From assembly GCA_029747585.1 (NCBI GenBank), contig JAPEVF010001020.1:1-15330 (forward strand): 15,330 nucleotides of DNA, written 5' to 3'. Made by a program: the position numbers and the translations under genes. Positions 1 through 7,685 of the stretch are shown here, one piece after another (the stretch's first letter is position 1; every line of letters begins with the position of its first letter). Under the pieces are notes generated by a model. The model saw only the letters and a list, made by a program, of their open reading frames with translations, was not told where the DNA came from and searched no databases. Source of the stretch: Pleurotus djamor. Taxonomy: Eukaryota > Basidiomycota > Agaricomycetes > Agaricales > Pleurotaceae.

Positions 1-2
1 AT

Positions 3-113
3 CTGTGTAGATACCCCGGTGCCTATGCCAACCCGAACTACACTCTTTGGGAACAATATGATAACCAGGTCTTCCCGAAAAACAGGATTCAAAATGGTGG
101 TACCTGCGATTAA
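3..113 (+). CDS. C-terminal fragment of an unidentified, probably secreted protein (5' end outside window)
   Basis: An open frame enters from the left edge and stops at TAA 111-113, giving 36 residues. The peptide starts LCRYPGAYANPNYTLWEQ and ends NGGTCD. It is rich in Tyr, Asn and Trp, has two cysteines that could pair, and holds an N-glycosylation sequon (NYT). That composition is typical of the C-terminus of a secreted fungal enzyme and unlike random reading of the region. I do not recognise the family. The alternative 104-residue frame at 19-333 has no such character. This could be the last exon of a gene lying to the left; only a protein search with upstream sequence can tell. Confidence 0.4.
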   Translation: MCRYPGAYANPNYTLWEQYDNQVFPKNRIQNGGTCD

Positions 114-1177
114 GACATTTAAGAACACGCTGCTCCCCCTTCCATTTGAAACCGTTCCACATAACCTGGCCACATGCACCAAGACCTTCTCACTGGCATC
201 CTGTATTACAAGTCAGCTCTGGGGTTCCCTTGTCGACCAAGTTATCCCTCTTCTTCAGCCTTTCGCAATGTGGTATATTTTAGGTGACATTGAAACCTTG
301 CGAGCGTGTTCACAAATTTGCTTATCATATTGATTGATGATTTCCTGTCTTTACTTTGACCTTGCACCGTTTTCGGTGCGTATTATAACCCACCCGCCCT
401 TTACCTTGCTTGCAAGGTCTATCCAAGATATAGATTTATGTCGTGCTTACCCTAGAATTGGATGCAATTCAGCCAAGAGTAGAATTGTCGTGAAACCGTT
501 AAGAGGATATCAAGGTTCGGTTGATGACGAAAACGATGACAACGAGGGACACGACGAACGCGGAACGACGAGAAGGTAATATTACTGGTCGGCGGTCGGT
601 GAACATGAGAGAGGTATATTAGCCCGATGATCAAGCGTCCTTGTCAATATCACATATAGATAGATCCCAAGAGAGCGAATAGACAGTTTGCGAGAGTTCA
701 AACAGTTACATCGAGCATCGGTTTCCTGGTCTAGCAGCATAACGAAAGAGTTGTCGACTGGGAGCACGGTGTGTATTCCTAACGTCGATCTTCTTCCAAG
801 GAAGCGTACGTGTACGACCAAGTCCTCGACGAATACCAGGTCCCAAAGGCGAAGGCACGCGTGGAATGTACCGGTTCCAGGACAAGAGCGTCCGTTCGTA
901 CGAAGTGGCTGACCGAGAGAGCATGAAAGTATCCACCATTTTGAAGGACGCGAGCGGCGAGTCCAAGCGAGTTAGAAGAAGCTTCCGAGGGCCAGCCAGT
1001 GTTGTAGGCGGACCAGGAATTACAGGATTTCCTTGAGTGGATTTCAAAGCTGCCACCAGGATCGCAAGTTTGGAGTTGTGTTGGTCAAGTCGCATCATTG
1101 CAAGATTTTCTGTTTGGTTGACCAGCTCTGGGACGCCAATCACGGATTCTTCGTCACCTTGGACCTAGCGCAGCTCA
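114..1177. other. Long stretch without a recognisable gene
   Basis: Several overlapping frames of 60-145 codons exist on both strands (for example 706-1143 minus), but none shows a domain, a believable intron structure or protein-like composition. A plus-strand frame from about 740 to 1036 is open for roughly 98 codons. It contains a stretch reading RSYEVADRESMKVS but lacks an early ATG and resembles nothing I know. The start of the region is presumably the 3' UTR of the gene ending at 113. No tRNA, tandem repeat or terminal inverted repeat was seen. A decayed gene or transposon relic is possible but not shown. Confidence 0.4.
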
Positions 1178-1453
1178 TTAGACAGTGGTACTCCACTCAA
1201 AGGGCGAAATAATGATGCATGCCTTGGTATTTTCGTCTGGATCAGGGCGAGATTCGCTCGAAGGTTGAGCACAAACGCGTGCAGTGCGTAGCCTCCACCA
1301 GCTCCAGATGATGATGATGGCGATGAGGCCGACTACGAATGCGGCCAAGATGCCAGCGACGACGCGAAGGACCAATGTAACTGCGGGAGGGGCGACAGTA
1401 CGAGTAGGCGATGCTAAAAGAGTGTCGTATTTAGAGATGTGCTTAGAGTCCAT
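1178..1453 (-). CDS. Possible small single-pass membrane protein, 91 aa
   Basis: Reading on the minus strand from ATG 1453-1451 (A at -3) to TAA 1180-1178 gives 91 residues. The N-terminal 25 or so residues are polar. One strong hydrophobic span follows at about residues 26-52, with VAGILAAFVVGLIAIIII at its core and Trp residues at its end. A basic RLRTAR then suggests the C-terminal side faces the cytosol, and the tail is polar. The frame is also open upstream to a Met at about 1549, but the inner ATG has the better context. No signal-peptide cleavage site or family signature is visible, and the C-terminus is not a CAAX box, so it is not a mating pheromone precursor. The gene could have further exons, or be a chance frame over a GAT/ATG-rich stretch near 1305-1325. 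Confidence 0.33.
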   Translation of the reverse strand: MDSKHISKYDTLLASPTRTVAPPAVTLVLRVVAGILAAFVVGLIAIIIIWSWWRLRTARVCAQPSSESRPDPDENTKACIIISPFEWSTTV

Positions 1454-1907
1454 TATGAACTTTTGTGCAAGTAGAGACAGGCGAGGTAGTTGGAAGTAAG
1501 AAAGAAAGGAATGAAGAGAGTGCAACTCGAGTTGATGAGTTTTGATCAAGGTCGCCCCTAAGTCAGAGGGGTCTTCCCACGCTTAGCAGAGTTCTGACTC
1601 CGTTTCAACTGTTACCTCCAAGTACTCAGACGGTCTCACATAGGCCATCAGGTATTTCCAAGCTGCCATTGCATCCGTTACTTCTGATGCTTACGGCCAG
1701 AATCTCAAAATATAGGGATCAATCACCTGCGGTACAGGCAAGCTAGATACATACCAGAGACGCCGGGCCTCGCACTCAAGTTACTACTATACTTAGAACT
1801 TGTTCCCATCGAACTGCTCACAAGAACAATCTGTAACAGCACCTCCAGGGCGTATTTAAAGGGCCCAATGGATGGCTAATGGACTCTGTACTCAACTCCC
1901 ACCAGCA
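1454..1907. other. Intergenic region upstream of the P450 gene
   Basis: No gene is visible. The right end should contain the P450 promoter, described separately. Lying between a possible minus-strand gene and a plus-strand gene, it would be a divergent promoter region if the small membrane protein is real. Confidence 0.4.
1853..1860 (+). promoter_or_regulatory. TATA-like box of the P450 gene
   Basis: TATTTAAA lies 12 bp before ATG 1872 and 48 bp before ATG 1908. If it directs initiation about 25-30 bp downstream, the transcript begins near 1880-1885, which excludes ATG 1868 and ATG 1872. This is the main reason for preferring ATG 1908. A four-codon ATG-GAT-GGC-TAA frame at 1868-1879 overlaps ATG 1872 and would act as an upstream ORF if transcription starts earlier. 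Confidence 0.45.
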
Positions 1908-4172
1908 ATGTTTGCCTATAGCATTCCAACTGCTGGCTCTGTCGTTTCCCTCGCTGAACCGGCTTTCATAACCCGTGTCGCTCTCGCCGCATTCTTGGTG
2001 GTGGTTGCAGCTCTATACCTCGTCCCATCCTCTCAACCATCAACAGAAGTTACTCGACTGGGAGGTCTCTCCTTTCTGACTGCGTCGCGGAGCTTCTTCA
2101 ACCACCGTTATGATTTCCTCTGGAACCATTTCAAGGCTACTGGGCAACAAATGTTTCGTTTTCCTGTTCTACACGTCAGTCCTCAAGCTATGCTCTTGCT
2201 TCCATTTTCCCAGGTCAGATCATCCTTTAGCACTCTGTAGTCGCTATGAAAGGCGAAGCATCAAGGATGGTAATCTTCGGCGACAAAAATTTGGATATAT
2301 TCGCGGCCTACAGGAAGCTCATGGGAGGCTCCCCAGAAATCGATATGCTTGAAAATACCACCGCGATGGCCGAAGATGATAATTCGGGCTTCAATAAACG
2401 TTTACTCACCATCCTCCGAAAAGACCGCCTCCAAGCCAGTGCGTAAACATCCCTGGTCTTATCATGCTGTTGATCACGTACACTTTGCTGGCAGTTCTAC
2501 CTCTGCTATTTGCTGATATAAACAGACGCATGCTTCTTTGGGGACAAGAAGGCCAAATCAACCCACTAAAGGAACTATATGATGTTCGTGACGCAATTAT
2601 GAACGAACGCGTGATCTGTGCTAACCTACGGTAATAAGCTCGCTTTCCAAATGATCGTTCGAATGGCCACATGTTCCGAGTTGGCTGAAGATAAGGAAGC
2701 GGTCACTCAACTCTCGGACAACTTCGAGAAGCTTGAGCGGAACGCGACGCTTCTCTCCCTTCTTCTCTCATGGTTCCCAGGCTCGGCCAAAAAGGCTCAA
2801 CGAGAGGCCACAGCTGCAATGTTCAACACTATTGATCACTATGTTGACTTACGCAGGAAAGCAGGCGCCTCTTCAGCCGAAGCAATCGACATGCTCCTCC
2901 AAGAAGGTTGCGACGGCTTGACTATCCATTGTGTGCGTCCATGGACCCTTGTATACTATCTTATGGGAAAGCGTGACTCCTTTGTTCTTCAGTTCGTGTT
3001 GAAAGTCATATATGCTGGTATCATCAACACAGGAATTCACTGTATGTACCACCTCTACATCATTTCACGAGCTCCTTGAGTTGAAATTTCTATAGCGTAC
3101 TGGGTTATGGTATACCTTGCGTCATACCCCGAGTGGAAAGCCAGAGTCGCATCCGAAATAAATAAACTCCTCGATAAATACGCCCCAGAATCAACAGAAC
3201 CCGTCCACCACCGCTTATCCTCAATTCCTATCTCAGCCTGGGAAGACAACATCCCGACTATGGATCTTTTCATTCGTGAAACCCTTAGGTTAACGCAGAA
3301 CAGTACCGCCCTCCGACGGAACGTCCTCGAGGATATCAAAATCGACGGCAAAATCATCAAGAAAGGCGATTATCTTGCGTACTCCTTAGCCGACGTCCAT
3401 CTTGATCCCGAGATCTACAAGGACCCTCACAAGTTTGATCCAAGCAGATTTGAAGTGGGTAGGCAAGAAGACCAGAAGGGTACGTGGTCATACTTAGCCT
3501 GGGGAGCAGGTGAGCATAACTGTCCAAGTTTGCTTCAATTGTGCTCTAAGAATCCATCACTGGCATAACTTCCGATTCTACGGGTCTAGGTCGTCACCCT
3601 TGTTCCGGCATGAAAGTGGCGAAGTTAGAGATCAAGGCTACGGTTGCCATGTTTCTAACTGCATATGAATTTGAACTTGTCGATGAAACTGGGTTATTCC
3701 CCAACTCTCTTCCTCGACCTAACAAAAACGACATCCACCAGGTTAGTGGCGAGTTACAGCTATTTGCATAAATAATGGCACTTCCGCCAATCGCGGTGGG
3801 GGGAAAGAAGCTGTGACGGACTTGAAATTTTCGGCCAATTTTTGGACTTCGACAAAATCGTTGGATCATTTGAACATCGTGGGAACGACTTACTGACTTG
3901 TCCCTCCGTGAAAGAAGCCGTGGGAACCAAGGCTGCACAGCCAAAGTATCCGTGAGAACCGTTTTGTAGGCTATTCGTGCTAAGTCCCACAGAAGCTCGA
4001 AAATTCCAAGTCCAAAGTCGCTCTCTCTCTCCCCACGTCAATCGGCAGAAGTGCCATTATTTATGCAAATAGCTGTAAACCCCCTGCCCCCGCGTCCTAT
4101 CTACTCCCTATTTCTTAGGCTCGACCGCTTGGCAAGCCGTGTTACCTCAAATTCAAACGCGTAGCTGAGTAA
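1908..4172 (+). CDS. Cytochrome P450 monooxygenase, complete, 8 exons
   Basis: Haem-thiolate monooxygenase, presumably ER-anchored and fed by a P450 reductase; the substrate is unknown. Exons: 1908-2174, 2231-2438, 2495-2583, 2639-2932, 2993-3041, 3096-3509, 3590-3741, 4119-4172. All junctions are GT...AG and the spliced frame is 508 aa. Membrane anchor at about residues 19-40. I-helix AGIINT at 294-299, with Asn where many P450s carry Asp/Glu. ExxR is ETLR (E364, R367); the PERF region is FDPSRF (416-421). The haem loop WGAGRHPCSG (438-447, ligand Cys445) is split by the 80-nt intron 6. The C-terminus reads ARPLGKPCYLKF after the last intron, as in basidiomycete relatives. That 377-nt intron holds a MITE; the other introns are 54-80 nt. 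An alternative start at ATG 1872 adds 12 residues. The subfamily cannot be named from sequence alone. No inactivating change is seen. Confidence 0.93.
3757..3784 (+). repeat. Left terminal inverted repeat of the MITE
   Basis: These 28 bp pair perfectly with the reverse complement of 4048-4075; imperfect similarity continues inward. The repeat carries an in-frame TAA (3769-3771) that would end the P450 early if the intron were retained. Confidence 0.92.
4048..4075 (-). repeat. Right terminal inverted repeat of the MITE
   Basis: Perfect reverse complement of 3757-3784, followed by the second TA of the target site and then the original intron 3' half, which ends at the acceptor TTTCTTAG (4111-4118). 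Confidence 0.92.
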
Positions 4173-4479
4173 CGGAGACACTACAGCTGCCCAATCCCAG
4201 ACTCAAGGACTTGTGTAGCTATCTAGCAGAACTTAAGTTGATGAAGAATTTAGTAGGTTACGGCTACTCGCGTTGCATAAAAAGGTTTGGAGTGAAGATT
4301 ACAATGTACATTAATACTACACGAAGAATCCTGGGGTGTAGAGTAAGTATTGCCGAATCGGAGAGCTTGATATATCGCCAGAGTGCATCAAGTGGACATA
4401 CGTGCAAGAAATTGTGATCAGATCCAAGTTTATAGAGCAGGATGAGAGCATGGCATAAGCACAAAAGGTAGAACCGTAC
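4173..4479. other. Convergent intergenic region (P450 and F-box A 3' ends)
   Basis: The P450 stop at 4172 and the F-box A stop at 4480 face each other, so about 307 bp must hold both 3' UTRs. Only short meaningless frames occur. No hairpin terminator is expected in a fungal nuclear gene and none was noticed. Confidence 0.6.
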
Positions 4480-5809
4480 CTAGCACTCAGGACCGACGAC
4501 GAGCGTCATCAACCCGGTCTCGAGTTCCAGGGAGAATTCATGTTCCAAGGACTTCTGTATTTGCTTTTGACTGGCTGAAGATATAGGTTTCCAATGAGCT
4601 CTACTAGGGGAGTTCTTTGCTTCACAGCGAAGTTCAACTTTCTGAAGCTGACCCGTCGTAACCAGGATTTGAAGGAGGGAGGATAGAGAGTCGCAACCTG
4701 GCGGGTTGATGCAATCAGGGTACGATACCCAATAATGCGATACCGAGATATTGAGATGCTGAAGCGAGCTGCGACATGGCAATGCGGCAAGAAAACGAGC
4801 GGCCCAAGTAAGGGCGCCATAAAGTGGGGTTACGCCAATTTCTGGTGCCAGTTTGAGTGATAAGATAGTTGGTCGCAGAGACACATCAAGCTGATCCCAA
4901 GTGGTAGTGTAGTTTGCTACAGAGAGCAATGTAAGTATTATGCCATCAACGAAGACGACGATATTCACCATGGATGACTAGGTGCTGAAGTGATGTGACC
5001 GCGTGTAAAAAACGAGGGAAAATATACGGGGTCCCAATGTACATGGCCAACTGGGTGTCGAAGTAGCTGAGGGCAGGACATGAGAGGAAGTTTTGCTTCC
5101 TCACCCAGTTTTGCACACCTTGAAACTGCAGCGTTTTCAATCTCGGCATACATACTGGTCCATCTCCAATACCCGCCCATTCGGGGAGCTCATCCACTTC
5201 GTCCTCATCATGTTCATCACCGTTGTCTTCATCCTCTACATCATCCTCATCCTCTCCGAAACCGGTTATCCAAGTAGTCGACCCAATCGAAATTAAAGCA
5301 AGCTCCTCAAGTCTGTCACTACATTGCCCCAAAAGATGCTTCAGATCTTGCAAGCCCGGTTTGAAGGCCCAACCATAAAGGTACAGGCGCGTCAGTGTCT
5401 GCGTGGAAACCAATCTGCACAGACCAATCCTCAACGTCCTAGGAAGATATGCCCATCTTTGACCACTTTGCAATTCTAGGGTGCGGACAGTATTGAACGG
5501 CTCGAACCCAACAGCAAAGTGTGCAGGACGTTGGTCCCGTGGTGATATCAAAACTTGTAGGTGTAGACTTTGAACATAAGAGCCTAGATGTGGTGCCAGA
5601 AAGCGAAAGAACGCTAGATCGCGCTCGAAGTAGTCGTATAGCAGCTCTGTATGACGATATTGGTGATATCGAGCGAGCGACAAGAATGCTCGCGAAACAC
5701 CTGCACATTGACGAAGGTAATGCTGCCTCAAACCATCGTTGAGGTCATCCGAGATCCAGTTGATGATTTCCGCAAAGATTTCCAGTGGTAAACGAGGGCT
5801 TTTATCCAT
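4480..5809 (-). CDS. F-box-like protein (copy A), 2 exons, 425 aa
   Basis: Probable substrate-recognition subunit of an SCF ubiquitin ligase; the target is unknown. Exon 1 is 5809-4969 and exon 2 is 4916-4480, joined by a 52-nt GT...AG intron (4968-4917) that restores the frame from HLVIH to ANYTTTWDQ. ATG 5809 is the first ATG of the frame and aligns with the start of copy B. An F-box-like helix pair spans about residues 6-50 (LPLEIFAEIINWI, then GVSRAFLSLARYH). A leucine-rich region with spaced L-x-L elements follows. A very acidic run at about 183-205 (Asp/Glu-rich, GEDEDDVEDEDNG) is longer than in copy B. It shares long identical stretches with copy B, such as YFERDLAFFRFLAPHLGS. The F-box call rests on the N-terminal pattern and typical architecture. 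It diverges head-to-head from ASA1. Confidence 0.85.
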
Positions 5810-5900
5810 GAACGAGTGGCAATGAGACTCTGACCTGGTGGTGGCAAGTACAAAAGGATGGCAAGCGCTAATATTCTTTGCTTCAAATTTCCTTAGGTTG
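5810..5900. promoter_or_regulatory. Compact divergent promoter between F-box A and ASA1
   Basis: Only 91 bp separate the two start codons (minus 5809 and plus 5901). Both promoters and both 5' leaders must therefore share or overlap this piece and extend into the neighbouring coding sequence. No clear TATA box is visible. Confidence 0.6.
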
Positions 5901-7455
5901 ATGTCTTCTTCGACGCCTACACCAGCGCCCCACCATATACTTCGCTTGCACTCTTCTGGAGTCACTTGTCTCCGGGTATCTGACGATAATGAAAGGGTTT
6001 ACTCTGGGGACGATTCAGGTCTAGTTGTTGTGACATCGACTCGTTCCCTACGCCCTCTGTTGAGATGGAAAGCTCACGAAGACGGACTTCTTGGAATTGA
6101 AGAATGGCGGGATCGAATCATAACGTTGGCCGTCCCTTCCTTTCGACAACATACTTCAAAGTGCTGATTTTATGCCCGGTTGTCCAGTCACGCTCGGGAC
6201 AATAAACTGTATGTTTGGTCTGCACACAAGGATCTTCCTCCAGCTGCGAAAATAGGAAGTTCTGCCTCTTCGTCTGTGTCACAGACTCCTCATCTTTGCT
6301 ACTCTATGGATGTCAACGCCCTTAATTATTGCCGCTTTTCCCTGTTAACAATCTCGAGCGAATTTCATACCGATGGACTGCCTGAAGGTAGGAAAGTCGA
6401 TTCCGAAGAGAATGGGGCTTCGGGACAAGCCTTCATCGCGTTACCAAACCTAGTGGAATCGTCTTTGGTATGAACAAACCTCGCTGCGTTCACAATCATG
6501 CCTGATTGTCTACAGGCAGACGTGTGGATACTTCCTTCGTGCCAACGTGTTCATGCTGCGGTTGGTAAGACACCTGGAAAGGCCATGAAGACAGACGGTC
6601 GTGATGAGGCAGGCAAGCTCTCCTAAACGCCTTCAATTCGTTCTCGATGAGTTACTCGACAACAGGAATTATCATGTCCTTGCACGTATTCTTCGCAGCC
6701 GTTCCGTGCGACGGTGCATCGTCGTCTGGGAGGGATGAATTACGGCTACTGTGCGCCTACGAGAATGGATCGGTCACTTTGCGCCGTTATTCCAACACAT
6801 CTAGATCCCATTCCATCGAAGGACGAGACTGGGAAGTTATCTGGACCTCTAAACTCCATGTTGAATCCGGTACGCTTGTTCGGAGTGAAGGCGAACGAGT
6901 CACCTGGATGACATTGTAAATCGTAGTCATGTCGATGCGTGTCTCGCGAGACCACTCTTTTGCTTTTTCCGTTTCTGCCGATCATGTCGTCGGTCGTTAC
7001 AATCTAACGGTAAGAGCCTCAGATCAGCTAATACGTGACCCAATTGACCATGGGCAGTCGTCGAGCGGTGATTCTACGGCTTTCCGAATCAAGCACGCAG
7101 GTCACGGTTCGATTGCCATTCGTGACGATGGGAAGGTATGCGCCATAGGAGGCTGGGATGGAAAGTATGCCGTACTTTCACTCACACCTCTCGCCTTTAT
7201 TGAAGTTTTTAACACATCAGAATACGCCTTCTTTCAACGAGGACCATGAAACCCCTCGGCACATTGAGCTATCATAAACAAGGCTGTCAAGCTGTCGAAT
7301 TCACTCGAACTTCGACCTCGTCGAGTCAAATAGAAGAGGATGCCGACGAGTTCGATGCTCAAGTACTGGAATCTAGGCAGAGGTGGTTGCTTGGAGGGAG
7401 TAAAGATGCACGGGTTACAATTTGGGCGTTGATGGACTTCTCAAAAGGCTCTTGA
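5901..7455 (+). CDS. ASA1: ASTRA-associated WD40 protein ASA1 (GNB1L orthologue), 6 exons, 425 aa
   Basis: WD-repeat subunit of the ASTRA/TTT chaperone network that matures PIKK kinases (Tel1, Mec1, Tor; known for the family); nuclear/cytosolic. Exons: 5901-6124, 6188-6467, 6516-6612, 6666-6869, 6927-7164, 7221-7455. Spliced motifs: HILRLHSSGVTCLRV at the first blade, then WKAHEDGLLGI, the family-typical IITHARDNKLYVW, DVWILPSCQRVHAAVG, a SMRVSRDHSFAFSVSADHVV blade, GGWDGKIRLLSTRTMKPLG and the C-terminal SKDARVTIWALMDF. Length suits a seven-blade propeller. Intron 3 (6613-6665) uses a GC donor (AG|GCAAGC); the others are GT...AG, 48-63 nt. ATG 5901 is the first ATG in frame. The ZC3HC1-like gene follows in tandem after 230 bp. 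The join pattern is unambiguous because each alternative frame stops. Confidence 0.9.
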
Positions 7456-7685
7456 CTACATAATCCCAATCCGTATGATATGTCTATGTAGGCTAATATA
7501 CACACAAGGACTATTCATACCATCCAAGCAAATTATCACTGCCGTTGCAGTGGGGGGTTGGAGAATGGTTCAAAACGCAGGAATAGGGGGTAGAGCGCTT
7601 GCTCCTATCTGCATTGGCGCCCGCTGTGGCCAACTTCTGAGTCTCGCACCAACTTCCTCTTCACCACATCCAACTTTATCCAGGA
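7456..7685. other. Short tandem intergenic region
   Basis: This stretch holds the ASA1 3' UTR and the promoter of the zinc-finger gene. A plus-strand frame (7475-7714) runs through it but resembles no protein and ends just inside the next gene in another frame. Confidence 0.5.

Larger units (their letters stand above)
3757..4075. mobile_element. MITE-like element (non-autonomous DNA transposon) inside P450 intron 7
   Basis: A 319-bp element begins CAGCTATTTGCATAAATAAT and ends with its exact reverse complement. The first 28 bp of each end match perfectly, and weaker inverted similarity continues inward to about 75 bp (shared TGGGG and ACTTG-AATTTTCG blocks). It is flanked by TA on both sides (3755-3756 and 4076-4077), which fits a TA target duplication as in Tc1/mariner-type elements. 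A PIF/Harbinger-like origin (3-bp TTA/TAA targets) is less likely, because the flanking trinucleotides are not direct repeats. No transposase frame fits inside. Removing element plus one TA leaves a 56-nt intron, the size normal for this gene. Confidence 0.9.

Noticed and set aside
706..1143. 145-codon minus-strand frame
   Set aside because: No domain, no conserved-looking pattern, Arg/Pro-rich composition typical of a chance frame.
3594..4041. Minus-strand frames of 93-116 codons over the P450 3' end and MITE
   Set aside because: They run through exon 7, the intron and the transposon ends; no protein character, no transposase motif.
1872..4172. P450 read as a broken pseudogene because the frame is interrupted seven times
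   Set aside because: Each break resolves as an intron with GT...AG ends, and the joined frame is continuous with all P450 motifs present.
4211..4464. Opposing 66-68 codon frames between P450 and F-box A
   Set aside because: They overlap each other on opposite strands, have no recognisable features and lie in the expected 3' UTRs.
4946..4971. Frameshift or two separate genes in F-box A (overlapping frames)
   Set aside because: A 52-nt GT...AG intron joins them, and the paralogue B has the break at the same place.
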